Positions 17,464 through 27,724 of a DNA stretch of 32,805 nt are shown in pieces. The stretch comes from an uncultured bacterium (GTDB lineage: Bacteria > CAIJMQ01), in contig CAIJMQ010000073.1 in the NCBI GenBank assembly GCA_903821905.1, forward strand, positions 1 through 32,805, given 5' to 3'. A model generated the notes under the pieces. The model was not told the origin of the DNA. It saw only the letters and a program-made list of their open reading frames with translations, and did not search any database. Every line of letters begins with the position of its first letter. The stretch's first letter is position 1. The position numbers and the translations under genes were made by a program.

Positions 17464-17790
17464 TTATAAACCTATTTTCTTTTTAATCCATTCGCCTGAT
17501 GCAGCATCAATCATCTCTTTCCAATTTTTAAATTTTGTGTTACTCGCTATAAAATTATCCCATTCTTTATCTGGTATCTTTTTAAAATCTTCTTGAGAAT
17601 TAACTGTGAACCCACTATGTTCAAACATATCCTCAATATTCTGAAAAGTAGTATTTTTTCTTATAAAATCCTGCGGGAAAAGTTCACTAAAGGGAATTGC
17701 ATGTTCACCATCAATATTCTTAATACGCTTCTGTAGAGTATCTAACTTCCTTTGAAACTCATCAAGCCCTTTCATTTCAAATTTAAACAT
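17464..17790 (-). CDS. Hypothetical protein downstream of hsdS (phage/R-M-associated style)
   Basis: 108 aa ORF, MFKFEMKGLDEFQRKLDTLQKRIKN..., same strand and adjacent to hsdS, with an aggagg-type RBS. Confidence 0.6.
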   Translation of the reverse strand: MFKFEMKGLDEFQRKLDTLQKRIKNIDGEHAIPFSELFPQDFIRKNTTFQNIEDMFEHSGFTVNSQEDFKKIPDKEWDNFIASNTKFKNWKEMIDAASGEWIKKKIGL

Positions 17791-17803
17791 TTCTTTACCT
17801 CCT

Positions 17804-19003
17804 TTATTTCACTAACTCCCCTTTCATTGTTTTATCAAGACAGGAATCAAAGAGTTCTTGGAGTTTTTGTTTTTGCTCAAGGAGTTTCTTTTTATAATCT
17901 TGGGCTGCTTGAAGTTTTTCCACAATTTGTCTCTGGATTCCAAGTGGTGGCAGAAAGATCTTTATTTCTTTTATAATCCTCATACTTAAACCGCTTCGCT
18001 GGTTATCACCTGTGATATTTCTTATTTTGTTATACATATCTTTTAAACCAAAATACAAAAATTCTGACTTTAACTGTTCTTTATTTTGGGAGTCTATAGC
18101 AACTATGGACTGATTACATGTTGCCTTTGTTCTCAGCAATGCAACTGTTCCCCTAGTTTTTCCTTGGCCATTTAAAGCAATCAAAACAGAATTTACAGGC
18201 AGATATTTAGCATTAGAATTTTCCATCCCTTTCTGGGTAATTCTAAAAGGGCAGTCGTATATTTCGCCCTGATGTATGTCGCCTGAAACCAACCATTTTA
18301 TGTCACCATTCTCATAATATTCTTTCACGGTTGATCTCGGAGTCCCCCCAGTCATTAAATTACAAACATTACCTATCTTCACTATCTCCCATTGTTTTCC
18401 CTTTAAATGTAATTCGTTATGTAGCAAACTCTGAAAAAGTTCATCAGTTAAAACGATCTGTTGAGCATTTAACTCCTGCGCCTTTTTAATAGCATCCAAC
18501 CGTCCTACTATTTGGTGCTGGATATGTAATGAGGGAGTGGGAATTTTTGCTTTCAAGTAAAGATTTAGATTTAGATTACGTATACCTGTTGTTTGACTCT
18601 GCAGTCTTAGAGTTGTCCCAATTTTATAGAGATAGAAAAGATAATGGAATAAAAAACGACTATTGATTATATCTTTGTTTGATCTTAATCTCTGAATAAA
18701 ATTTGCAAATGTATAAATCTGATTATCTGGTGCGATAAAATATGATACTCTTCCAACAGGTTGCTCTGGACCACCGCCCGATTTTTCTAATAAAATGTCA
18801 CCATCCTGCAATTGTAAATTTTCAATTTTATCCTTAGGAATTTTTCGCTTAGCAATATTGCTGAAATCTAGTAACCCATCGTTCTCAAAATTTGTTGAGC
18901 GTAGAATCAAAATTCCTTTTTCATTGTTGTGAATAGGTTCGCCCCAAATGCCAGTATCATTTGTTATTAATAATTCACCTAATTTTTTTGTTGGCCAAGA
19001 CAT
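17804..19003 (-). CDS. hsdS: Type I restriction-modification specificity subunit
   Basis: Two TRD halves each followed by conserved helices (PSLHIQHQIVGRLDAIKKAQEL; LPPLGIQRQIVEKLQAAQDYKKKLLEQKQKLQELFDSCLDK). Confidence 0.93.
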   Translation of the reverse strand: MSWPTKKLGELLITNDTGIWGEPIHNNEKGILILRSTNFENDGLLDFSNIAKRKIPKDKIENLQLQDGDILLEKSGGGPEQPVGRVSYFIAPDNQIYTFANFIQRLRSNKDIINSRFLFHYLFYLYKIGTTLRLQSQTTGIRNLNLNLYLKAKIPTPSLHIQHQIVGRLDAIKKAQELNAQQIVLTDELFQSLLHNELHLKGKQWEIVKIGNVCNLMTGGTPRSTVKEYYENGDIKWLVSGDIHQGEIYDCPFRITQKGMENSNAKYLPVNSVLIALNGQGKTRGTVALLRTKATCNQSIVAIDSQNKEQLKSEFLYFGLKDMYNKIRNITGDNQRSGLSMRIIKEIKIFLPPLGIQRQIVEKLQAAQDYKKKLLEQKQKLQELFDSCLDKTMKGELVK

Positions 19004-19008
19004 AGATT

Positions 19009-20526
19009 TTATAGCAGTTTTTTAATATGTTCAAAGTTTCTATCTAATTCTTTATTGGTTTCCTCTATTTCTTTCAATATCTCCTCCGACTCTCTATGTT
19101 TTACTTTTTCTACTCCAATATTGGGATTATATGCATTAGCTGCAAGAATATAATCATTCTCAACTATCTCTTTTACCGGTGTAAGCCAAGATTGGTCTGA
19201 TACTTTGCGCTGAGAGAATTTTGAAAGCAAATCGGGTATATCATTTTTATATTGTGAACCAAATTTTTTAGCAGCAGAAAGAGATGAACCATCGCCAAGC
19301 ATATTATAAAACCAGATTTTCTCTTCGGAATTTAACTTTGGGACTGCTTTCTTTTTAAAGATTAGAACTGAAGTTTTTACTCCTGCATAAGGCTGGAATA
19401 TTCCACCAGGCATTGAGACAACTGCCTGAAGTTCTGTGTTTTCTAAAAGATAGCGACGGATTTCTGTGCCGTCGCGATTTGTGCCGAAAAGTATGCCTTC
19501 AGGCAAAATTATTCCTGCTTTCCCATTTGGTTTTAAAGCATCTATAACATAACCTAAAAACAGAACTTGGGTTTTGGTTGATTTGATAGGTAAGGACTTC
19601 TTGATTCTTTCCTTGTCAACTTTACCGGCAAAAGGCGGGTTAGTCATTACTACATTGTATCTTCTTAAATCTTCCTCATCTTCAGCGCCTGCAACTGTAT
19701 CTCGTCTTTTTATATCTGATTCTTGTAAGCCATGAAGAAAGAAATTCATTAAAGTTAGACGAGTCATTTCGGGGTCAACATCTTGGCCTAAGAAAGTTTC
19801 ATTTTGTAAAAAGTTCCATTGTTTTTTGCTTAACTTATCTCCAGGACCTCGTTTTGTACCGTTATATCCTTCGATGAGTTTAGAATCTGAATTCTGAAGT
19901 TTAATCCATTCATAAGCCGCCAATAAGAATCCGCCCGAACCACAAGCAGGGTCAAAGATTGTTTCACCAATTTTGGGATTGACCATTGTCACCATATAAC
20001 GAATAATATGACGAGGAGTCAAGAATTGACCCAATTCTCCTGCTGCTTCTATCTGATTAAGTAAATCCTCATAGAGGTCACCTTTTACATCGCTGTCCAA
20101 ACGAGAAAAGTCAATCTCATCAATAATATCTAAAGCTCTTTTTAGAGTAACTTCATCAGGAATTAAAAGTTTTGCACCAGAGAACATTCTTCGGATATTT
20201 TCTTTGCCATTAGAAAGAGTCTCCATAAAAGGAAAAACTTCATCCCTGATGAATTTGTAGAGTTCCTTTCCGCTCTTATGAACCCATTCTAACCAGCGAT
20301 ATTGTTCGGTCTTTCCTTTAAAAATAGAATTGTAAGTCCTCTTAGTCAATTGAGCTTCTTTCTCTAAAGCCGTATCTTGCTCCTCCAGCATTTTAAGGAA
20401 GAAGAGAAAACTCATTTGTTGGATTCTTGTTACAGGGTCTTTTAAACCTGCACCCCAAAGATAATCGTTTAAGCGGTTTAATTTTTGTCTATATTCTTCC
20501 TTTAACTGTAAGACTTGCGGGTCCAT
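19009..20526 (-). CDS. hsdM: Type I restriction-modification methyltransferase subunit
   Basis: GELGQFLTPRHIIRYMV, DPACGSGGFLLAAYEWI, NVVMTNPPFAGKVD. Confidence 0.96.
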   Translation of the reverse strand: MDPQVLQLKEEYRQKLNRLNDYLWGAGLKDPVTRIQQMSFLFFLKMLEEQDTALEKEAQLTKRTYNSIFKGKTEQYRWLEWVHKSGKELYKFIRDEVFPFMETLSNGKENIRRMFSGAKLLIPDEVTLKRALDIIDEIDFSRLDSDVKGDLYEDLLNQIEAAGELGQFLTPRHIIRYMVTMVNPKIGETIFDPACGSGGFLLAAYEWIKLQNSDSKLIEGYNGTKRGPGDKLSKKQWNFLQNETFLGQDVDPEMTRLTLMNFFLHGLQESDIKRRDTVAGAEDEEDLRRYNVVMTNPPFAGKVDKERIKKSLPIKSTKTQVLFLGYVIDALKPNGKAGIILPEGILFGTNRDGTEIRRYLLENTELQAVVSMPGGIFQPYAGVKTSVLIFKKKAVPKLNSEEKIWFYNMLGDGSSLSAAKKFGSQYKNDIPDLLSKFSQRKVSDQSWLTPVKEIVENDYILAANAYNPNIGVEKVKHRESEEILKEIEETNKELDRNFEHIKKLL

Positions 20527-20535
20527 ATAAATTCC

Positions 20536-22848
20536 TTAATTAACAAAAACTGTTGTGTTCAATTCTTCAACTGTGCTCTGTATCTCTTTTTCTCCAAAAA
20601 TCTTAATGATATTCTTTAATCCACCAAATTGATTGAAGAGTGGCTGATTAAAGATAGAAATATCAACTTTTTCCTTATTGGCTAAATATTGGTTTTTTAT
20701 TATCCTCATAACCTTTGCCTGCTGGCTATTAAAGTTCTTAGTTAATAGCCAAGATTCAAAAAGGTCGGTTATCTTCTTTTCTTGAAGCTGTTCTTCGGTA
20801 GGTAATCCATAGATTTTTAAAGCGGCTTTGATGAATTCAGAGAGAGTGCCTTGAGGATATTGGTAAGCCGCCCTTAAATTTGCTTCGTTAAAATAGAATT
20901 CTGGAGTATTAAGTTTTCCAGCTAATTCTTGGACTTCGTCATCTGTAAGTTCTTCACCGGATTTAACTTTCTTAATTAGAGGATCTACATCAAGAAGCGA
21001 TTGAACTATTTTCTCCCATTGATATTGATAATCATCTATATCTACTTTTTCTCCTTCTGGGCCAACTTCAACACATTCCCTTTTTACAACCAAATCAACA
21101 TTCTCGGGTGCATTTTCAGGAACTTGTATGAATAGGCGCTCAAAAACTTCTCTCTTTTTCTTTTCTTCTTCTGTAAGCTCCTGTTCTTCCGTACCCCAAG
21201 GAATACCTCGTTTCAATCTCGATATTTCTGAATAAGGATTATATCCTTCATCATTAAAAGCTTTTGTATTCTTTACAAAATCATAAATTCTAAAGGATGT
21301 TTTCCCAATTTTGGTACAAAGACGACTACCTCTACCTCGCATTTGTTGGTAAAGTGTAGGCGATTTTGTCGGTCTAATCATTACGATGTTTTCTGCTTCT
21401 GGACAGTCAAAACCAGTATCGAGCATACCTACCGATACTGCAACATAAGGAAACTCTTCTCGTTTAAATCTCTTAATGGCTCTATCAACATCAGGAACAT
21501 TTGAAGTAATAACTTCGGCGAAGCGACCTTTAAATTCTGGGTATATTTGATTGAAATAATAAGCTAATTGTGCAGCATGCCTTTGTGTAACAGCGTAAAT
21601 AATTGCTTTGCGATTTCGGAAAGGTTGACGCTTTTTTTCTTCCTGTCTGTAAGAAGTTGCAACCAGTTTATTGGCTGCCGGCACGTTAATCTTTCGCTCT
21701 AAATCTTCAGGATTATAATCTTCACCTTCAAAAGTAATACCCTCAAGACGTGTTTTTGTATCAATTTTGACGATATCATAACCAGCAATATAACCTTCTT
21801 CGATACCTCGACGTATACCATAGGCAAAGGTAGGTATTCCTTTTTGCTCTAAGATATTCCAACAATCAAAAAGCTTATATGTGTTTCGGTCTATAAACAT
21901 AGAAGGAGTAGCAGTAAGACCAATCTTTATAGCATCAAAATGGGTTAAGACAGCACTATAAACAGAATATATAGAGCGATGTGCTTCGTCTGAAATCACT
22001 AAATCAAAATAACCACTCGTAAAGCTATTTAATTGGGAATACATAGTAGGTAATGTACCAATAATGATTGAACTCTCTCTTTTAACTTTGCCGCCATAGA
22101 GAAGTTCTGAAGGATAGTCTTTTAGATAGTCATTGAAAGTCTCCTGTGCTTGTTGCCCTAATTCGATTCTATCAACAAGGAACAATACCCTCTCTATCAA
22201 GCCAGCTTCGAATAGACGTTTTATTTGCATAGCAACAGTTAAGGTTTTACCAGTCCCAGTAGCCATTAAAATAAGCATTTTTCTTCTGCCTGATTCGATG
22301 GTCTTGTCCATTACCTGTATTGCTTCTCTTTGATAGGGACGAACTTTCTTGGTTTCGCCTTGGACAAAGACTTGAGTCGGAATAGGGATAACCGATAATG
22401 GCTTTCTTGATTTTCTTAAAATGGAAATTTTTTCGAGGTCTCTTTGGGAAAAGAAAGTAGCAACTTTTTGCTCTGGTTTTTCTATGTGGTCCCAGAAATA
22501 AATATCTTCACCATTACTAAGAAAAATAAAATCTGTTTTCACGTCTTTTGCATATTCTAAAGCCTGCTGTTTACCAGCTTCAGGATCAATTAAGAAACGT
22601 TTTGCTTCAATGACTGCCAAAGGTCTACCGCGTCTATCTTTTAATAAATAATCAGCGCGACCTGTTTTTGTAGATTCTTCGGTTGTTACTTGATTTTTAT
22701 CCTCAATATCCCAACCAGCTTCGCGCAGTTTTCTATCAATAATTATACGAGTATCGCTTTCTCGGAGTATTGAACCTGATACGAGTTTCTCTTCTTGCGG
22801 TTTATAGTCTCTTTCCATGAGGAACTTTTGAATTTTTATTTCCCCCAT
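20536..22848 (-). CDS. hsdR: Type I restriction endonuclease subunit R
   Basis: N-terminal nuclease-like GRADYLL...AVIEAKRF; ILMATGTGKTLT Walker A; ISDEAHRSIYS; QMRGRGSRL. Confidence 0.95.
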   Translation of the reverse strand: MGEIKIQKFLMERDYKPQEEKLVSGSILRESDTRIIIDRKLREAGWDIEDKNQVTTEESTKTGRADYLLKDRRGRPLAVIEAKRFLIDPEAGKQQALEYAKDVKTDFIFLSNGEDIYFWDHIEKPEQKVATFFSQRDLEKISILRKSRKPLSVIPIPTQVFVQGETKKVRPYQREAIQVMDKTIESGRRKMLILMATGTGKTLTVAMQIKRLFEAGLIERVLFLVDRIELGQQAQETFNDYLKDYPSELLYGGKVKRESSIIIGTLPTMYSQLNSFTSGYFDLVISDEAHRSIYSVYSAVLTHFDAIKIGLTATPSMFIDRNTYKLFDCWNILEQKGIPTFAYGIRRGIEEGYIAGYDIVKIDTKTRLEGITFEGEDYNPEDLERKINVPAANKLVATSYRQEEKKRQPFRNRKAIIYAVTQRHAAQLAYYFNQIYPEFKGRFAEVITSNVPDVDRAIKRFKREEFPYVAVSVGMLDTGFDCPEAENIVMIRPTKSPTLYQQMRGRGSRLCTKIGKTSFRIYDFVKNTKAFNDEGYNPYSEISRLKRGIPWGTEEQELTEEEKKKREVFERLFIQVPENAPENVDLVVKRECVEVGPEGEKVDIDDYQYQWEKIVQSLLDVDPLIKKVKSGEELTDDEVQELAGKLNTPEFYFNEANLRAAYQYPQGTLSEFIKAALKIYGLPTEEQLQEKKITDLFESWLLTKNFNSQQAKVMRIIKNQYLANKEKVDISIFNQPLFNQFGGLKNIIKIFGEKEIQSTVEELNTTVFVN

Positions 22849-22950
22849 TATATTCCCCTCTTGAACCTATAACAACCACAGAAGAAAGCTTATTACTTTT
22901 ACTACACATGATAAATTATCTATAATGACTATCTAATGAAAGGAAAATCT

Positions 22951-23946
22951 ATGGCAAAGAAGATACGATGGGGGATTGTAGGTACTGGTGGCATAGCACA
23001 TAAGTTTGCAATAGGGTTGAGTGTACTTCCGGATGCAGAGCTTGTTGCAATAGAATCACGCACAAAAGAGTCCGCTCTAAAGTTCGCTACGGAGTTTAAT
23101 GTACCAAACAGGCATGTTGGAGTAGGGGCTATGGCAGGGGATAAGGATGTTGATGTGGTATATATTGCAACACCGCATCCAAATCATAAGGATGAGACGA
23201 TTAGCTGTCTTGAAGGCGGCAAGGCGGTGCTCTGTGAGAAGCCATTTGCTATGAATATTTCGGAAGTCACACAGATGATTGAGTGTGCGAAAAGTAAGAA
23301 GTTGTTTCTGATGGAGGCGATGTGGATGTATTTTTTCCCGGCGATGGTAAAGGTTAGGGAGCTCATTTCAAGCGGTGCTATAGGAGAAGTTCGGCTACTT
23401 CAAGCCAATTTCTGCTTTAAGTGCGAGGGTGGCCCGGAACACAGGTGTTTTAATCCTGCGCTTGGCGGCGGGGCATTATTGGATGTAGGTGTTTATGATA
23501 TTGCGCTGGCGCAAATGGTATATGGCAAGGAGCCGGTACGAATCAGCAGTATGACGAATATAGGGCAAACGGGGGTTGATGAGCAGTCGTCGATGATATT
23601 GGGTTATGAAAACGAGGCAATGGCTGTGCTTACTTGCGGGATTCACTTAAGCACTATGAGTGAAGCGATTATTTACGGCACTAATGGTTTTATCAGGATA
23701 CCGCATATGTTTTGGCAACCTGACAGGATTGTTGTGAAGATGGGACAGGATGAGGAAAAGGAAATTTCGTTTGAGCGCCTGGGAAACGGATATAGTTATG
23801 AGGCGATGGAAGTTATGAGGTGTTTGCGGGAAGGGAAATGGGAAAGTGAAGTTGTGCCGCTGGATACGAGTATAGCGATGATGAGGACGATGGATAAAAT
23901 ACGGAGGCAGTGGGAGCTGGTGTATCCGATGGAGAAAAAGAAGTAA
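22951..23946 (+). CDS. Gfo/Idh/MocA family oxidoreductase
   Basis: RWGIVGTGGIAHKFA, DVVYIATPHPNHKDE, GKAVLCEKPFAMN, GGGALLDVGVYDIALA. Start at 22951 preferred over 22936 because of gaaagga spacing. Confidence 0.9.
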   Translation: MAKKIRWGIVGTGGIAHKFAIGLSVLPDAELVAIESRTKESALKFATEFNVPNRHVGVGAMAGDKDVDVVYIATPHPNHKDETISCLEGGKAVLCEKPFAMNISEVTQMIECAKSKKLFLMEAMWMYFFPAMVKVRELISSGAIGEVRLLQANFCFKCEGGPEHRCFNPALGGGALLDVGVYDIALAQMVYGKEPVRISSMTNIGQTGVDEQSSMILGYENEAMAVLTCGIHLSTMSEAIIYGTNGFIRIPHMFWQPDRIVVKMGQDEEKEISFERLGNGYSYEAMEVMRCLREGKWESEVVPLDTSIAMMRTMDKIRRQWELVYPMEKKK

Positions 23947-23968
23947 GAATAATTAGGGACAATCTTGG

Positions 23969-24283
23969 TTATCTTAGGTTCAATGCAAATTTTATTGCTT
24001 CATCCACCATTGTAATTTTTTCAGGGGATAGGGTGGTGAGATGTCCACTTAAGAGATTTTTGGGGATGGTCATGATTGTATCTACATTAATTACGCATTT
24101 CTTGGGCATTCCGTCTTCTTTGTTTAGTTCTACTTCTACAGGTATTTGGCGTATGATTGAAGTAATCTCTGCTACTGTTACTGCGTTTCGGACTTCATAA
24201 GCTTTATTTCTGGAGAGGAGAAGCACAGGTCTACGACCGGCGGGAGCCGGTAAATTCGCCCACCAAATTTCGCCTCGCTTCAT
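23969..24283 (-). CDS. MazF/PemK-like toxin
   Basis: MKRGEIWWANLPAPAGRRPVLLLSRN..., DGMPKKCVINVDTIMTIPKNLL, LSPEKITMVDEAIKFALNL. Confidence 0.92.
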   Translation of the reverse strand: MKRGEIWWANLPAPAGRRPVLLLSRNKAYEVRNAVTVAEITSIIRQIPVEVELNKEDGMPKKCVINVDTIMTIPKNLLSGHLTTLSPEKITMVDEAIKFALNLR

Positions 24284-24528
24284 TACCAGTTTTCCTTTTT
24301 AAGTACGCTGGAAGCTAATTTTGCGGAAACTTCGGCTACCTTTACTTTTTCAGGTGTTTTCTGATAACCCTTGACGTAAGTATTATCTTTTTCCTGTTCT
24401 TCTAAACTTTTGATGAGTTGCTGGCAAGCTTTTCTGATGAAATCAGAACGGTTTTTGAATCTTGAATGAGCTTTTTCATCGATTGTCTTTAAGAGTCCTT
24501 CTTCTATGGGGACTTGAATTGTTTTCAT
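24283..24528 (-). CDS. Ribbon-helix-helix (CopG/MazE-like) antitoxin
   Basis: IQVPIEEGLLKTIDEKAHSRFKNRSDFIRKACQQLIKSL; abuts the toxin gene. Confidence 0.88.
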   Translation of the reverse strand: MKTIQVPIEEGLLKTIDEKAHSRFKNRSDFIRKACQQLIKSLEEQEKDNTYVKGYQKTPEKVKVAEVSAKLASSVLKKENW

Positions 24529-24661
24529 TACACACCTCCATCTCTAAGAAACTATACAATATATTCCACATGTTTGTCAATATGTTTAATCTAGAGTTTA
24601 GAGAATATAACTGATATCTATAGCCAACAGGTTTTTCCTGATATAATTACTGCATAAGAAA

Positions 24662-25063
24662 ATGAAATTCAAGATATTTATAAAAAGATTGTTTAAGTAT
24701 TTTATTGGCGGTGGGGTTTCGGTCGTTACGGACTTTTCGCTGTTGTGGTTTCTTACGAGTATATTGCACGTATTTTATCTGATTTCCGGGACTATCTCTT
24801 TTGTGGCTGCAACTACTACGGGGTACTTTTTTCACAGGAATTTAACATTCAAAGGAACAACGAGAAAAAATTTAGAAGGTTATGTCTATTTCTTTGTAAC
24901 GGGGATTTTGGGTGTTATTATAAATGTATCTCTTCTTGCTTTATTCGTAGAGGTCTTTCACTTTTATTATCTCGTGGCAAAGGTTTTTACGGGAGCAATT
25001 GAAGGTACTTTTCATCTGTGCACAAGTTTCTTCGTGACTTTCAAGATGCCCAAAGAGGAATAG
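24662..25063 (+). CDS. GtrA family protein
   Basis: Four hydrophobic segments; FIGGGVSVVTDFSLLWFLT, RNLTFKG pattern. Confidence 0.88.
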   Translation: MKFKIFIKRLFKYFIGGGVSVVTDFSLLWFLTSILHVFYLISGTISFVAATTTGYFFHRNLTFKGTTRKNLEGYVYFFVTGILGVIINVSLLALFVEVFHFYYLVAKVFTGAIEGTFHLCTSFFVTFKMPKEE

Positions 25064-25080
25064 AGAAGGTTTTATCCCGC

Positions 25081-25704
25081 CTATTTTTTCAGAATTCCAG
25101 CTATTGCGAGGGCTCTTATCTGGGTTAAGATGAATAATGTCAAAAGGGAAATGAAGATGATGTGCAGGAATTTGTATTTTCCTTTTTGATTTAATTTTCC
25201 GTAGGATAGGGGAATCATCCGCGGGGTTTGGTGCCTATATTGTAAGTATTCTTCTCCAAATCTTGCAGTTAATTTTTTCTCTTCAAAAATTCCGATATAG
25301 ACAAGAATAAACAGGGATACTAAAACGGATGAGAGCACCAGAAGAAAGAAGGAATGCAGAAAGATAGAAGTGCCTATTAAAAGCAATAAGTATCCGAAAT
25401 ACAGGGGATTTCTGCAATATGAATATGGGCCTTCTGTCACCAATTTGCATGTGGGATTATGAGTCGGGAGCATGGTGCCATTGCCTTTTCTTGTCAGGGT
25501 AAAGTAGGAATCGAATGTGAAGAATAATCCCAGACAGAAGAAAGAGACTGCAAAAAGAATATCAAAATGTGAGCGGGGTAGGTAAAGGTTGAATTTTTTG
25601 TCCAGAAGAATGCTTATAAAAATAAAGAATGCGGGGATGATGAACCACTGCCACGATACTGCCAATATGTGGATTAGGGTATTTTTTATTTTCTTTTCAT
25701 TCAT
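25081..25704 (-). CDS. Isoprenylcysteine carboxyl methyltransferase/phospholipid methyltransferase-like membrane protein
   Basis: EGPYSYCRNPLYFGYLLLLIG and EEKKLTARFGEEYLQYRHQTPRMIP motifs plus several TM segments. Confidence 0.85.
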   Translation of the reverse strand: MNEKKIKNTLIHILAVSWQWFIIPAFFIFISILLDKKFNLYLPRSHFDILFAVSFFCLGLFFTFDSYFTLTRKGNGTMLPTHNPTCKLVTEGPYSYCRNPLYFGYLLLLIGTSIFLHSFFLLVLSSVLVSLFILVYIGIFEEKKLTARFGEEYLQYRHQTPRMIPLSYGKLNQKGKYKFLHIIFISLLTLFILTQIRALAIAGILKK

Positions 25705-25758
25705 AATTGGTTTTTATTATATTCCTACAACGAACCCAGAGCAACTTATAACTACAGC

Positions 25759-26625
25759 TTATTGTGGTGGTTGTTCCTGTGATGTGCCTGGCGGCCTTCC
25801 TTGCTGCCCTGTTCTACCACCAAAGAAGCTGAAGGGTGAGTTTGTTTGTGAGAGTTCCTGGGCGCGTTTTATGAATTCGTCGGTATTTGTAATGCCGAAT
25901 TCTTTGCTAAGTGATTGCCACTGGTAGGTATTGTAATCCTGAGATAACTGCCCCAATGCTCTGCGTTGTTGGTTCATTTGGTCTCTAAGCGCGGCTCTTT
26001 CTTCTTCTGTTGCGGCAGTTCTGGATTTCTCTTGAAGTTGATACATATCGTCATATGCTTGTTTGATGTTGGTTAATAAGCCGGCTTCGTATTCTGTTTT
26101 TGCTTCTGCGATACGGCTATCTAAGGTTTGGGAGGTTCTTTCCATCATAGATGTTCTCATTTGGTCCATTTGTTCTTGTGTGGGTCTTTGTCTTCTTCCG
26201 GTATCTTCGGACTGCTGCTGGGTAGGGGTGGCAAGTCCTTCTTTCATTAAGTCGGTATATGCACTGTTTAGTAAAGTATTTTCTTCTTTTAGCTTGTTAT
26301 ATTCTTTTTCTTTTTGGGCTAGGGCTTCTTTCAGTTGCGCTGCTGATTTTTGGTCTTTATCTTCAGATGTCTGTAATTGCATGAAATCGTCCATTTCGGA
26401 TTTGAGTTGTTTGTTTTGGGTTTCCAGTTTTGAAGATGAAAGTTCAAACTCGTTTAATTTTGTCTGAAGAACTCTGTTTTGTTCCTGCAGGTCGGAGACG
26501 ACAGATTTATAATTCTTGATGGATTGTATCTGGGTGATTTTAATGAGAATTAGATCGCTTGCAATAAATGCCACTGCGATTATGCCGATAAGCAAATACA
26601 GTTTTAAATTTTTTATCTTGCACAT
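25759..26625 (-). CDS. Membrane-anchored coiled-coil protein with Pro/Gln/Gly-rich C-terminus, last gene of the mla operon
   Basis: N-terminal TM (LYLLIGIIAVAFIASDLILI), long E/K/Q coiled coil, tail FGGRTGQQGRPPGTSQEQPPQ. ATG at 26625 has a gaggtgg RBS. Confidence 0.75.
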   Translation of the reverse strand: MCKIKNLKLYLLIGIIAVAFIASDLILIKITQIQSIKNYKSVVSDLQEQNRVLQTKLNEFELSSSKLETQNKQLKSEMDDFMQLQTSEDKDQKSAAQLKEALAQKEKEYNKLKEENTLLNSAYTDLMKEGLATPTQQQSEDTGRRQRPTQEQMDQMRTSMMERTSQTLDSRIAEAKTEYEAGLLTNIKQAYDDMYQLQEKSRTAATEEERAALRDQMNQQRRALGQLSQDYNTYQWQSLSKEFGITNTDEFIKRAQELSQTNSPFSFFGGRTGQQGRPPGTSQEQPPQ

Positions 26626-26653
26626 ATTCCACCTCTGATAAAAACTAGGGGAC

Positions 26654-27724
26654 CTATCGGCCAACCGGTTTTCTTACAGGTGCTTTACCCTGTTGTTGCT
26701 GGGTTGTCAGTTCTTTTGTTGATTTTTGTATGGTTTGGAGGTTTTGGATTAGAGCACGGATTTCGGCTAAGTCCGCATCGGAAACTTTTTCATTTTTCTC
26801 GCTTAATGTTTTTAGGTTAGATTCCGCTTCTTTTAATCCTACGATAGCATCCTGAAGTGCGTATTTTTCTACGTCTTCTTCTTTGGATTTCCAGACCATT
26901 TTCCAAGGATGGCGTTTTAAGTCAGCTGATAGTATATAAAGGTTATCTGTTATTGTTTCGACATTGGTTGCGATGTCTTTTATTGACTTTCTGTTTTCTG
27001 CAAGGATATTTTCCATATTGTCGGTTATTTTAACGATGTTTCCTGTTATCTGGTCTACTTTTTGAATCTGTTCAGTGTCTGTCATTTCCGAGATATTGGC
27101 AAGGACAGTATTAAGTTTGCCTGTAATTCCGTCAAGGTCTCTGTTTAAAGATTGAGTAATTCCGTTTACATTTGAAATGATGGTTTTGATTTGGTCTTTG
27201 TCATTGGCGACTGTTTCTGAGATTGTAGCAACATTTTTAAGGGTTTTATCAAGGCTGTCTAAGCTTGAAGTTATTTTGTCGCTTGAGACCAAGTCTTTTA
27301 TGCTGCTTACCACTTCTTCTATTTGCTGGGTAATACTGGCATCGCTGCCCTGTATTGTTTCACCTGACTGGACAATATCGCCCTTGCCGGGAGTTATCTC
27401 TATGTAGGAATCTCCCATTACGTTAGCGCCGATTTTAATATCGGAATTTCTTTTTATATTTACACCTTTTGCCAGTCTAAGGGTGATATAGACATTGTCT
27501 TGTTCATCTACTGTTATTTTGGAGACTGCGCCTGATTTGACTCCCGCATAGTAAACAGCACTATTGAGTTTAACACCTCTTGCGTTACTGAATTTTACCG
27601 TGATTTCGGTTTTGGGCTGAAAAGATTCCTTGAAGTTTCCGGCTTTGAAAATTAGCCCAAGTAATAGGAACATACATACTAAAACAAAAATTCCTGCTAC
27701 AATCTCGTTTCTATCGTATTTCAT
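26654..27724 (-). CDS. mlaD: MlaD/MCE family lipid-transport substrate-binding protein
   Basis: N-terminal TM; ITVKFSNARGVKLNSAVYYAGVKSGAVSKI MCE domain; MGDSYIEITPG; helical C-terminal region. Confidence 0.92.
   Translation of the reverse strand: MKYDRNEIVAGIFVLVCMFLLLGLIFKAGNFKESFQPKTEITVKFSNARGVKLNSAVYYAGVKSGAVSKITVDEQDNVYITLRLAKGVNIKRNSDIKIGANVMGDSYIEITPGKGDIVQSGETIQGSDASITQQIEEVVSSIKDLVSSDKITSSLDSLDKTLKNVATISETVANDKDQIKTIISNVNGITQSLNRDLDGITGKLNTVLANISEMTDTEQIQKVDQITGNIVKITDNMENILAENRKSIKDIATNVETITDNLYILSADLKRHPWKMVWKSKEEDVEKYALQDAIVGLKEAESNLKTLSEKNEKVSDADLAEIRALIQNLQTIQKSTKELTTQQQQGKAPVRKPVGR

Noticed and set aside
25589-25927. 112-aa plus-strand ORF spanning 25589-25927
   Set aside because: Overlaps the antisense ends of two well-supported genes; no independent support.
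26063-26467. 134-aa plus-strand ORF opposite the coiled-coil gene
   Set aside because: Ser/Cys-rich antisense of a Q/E/K-rich coiled coil; no RBS or recognisable domain.
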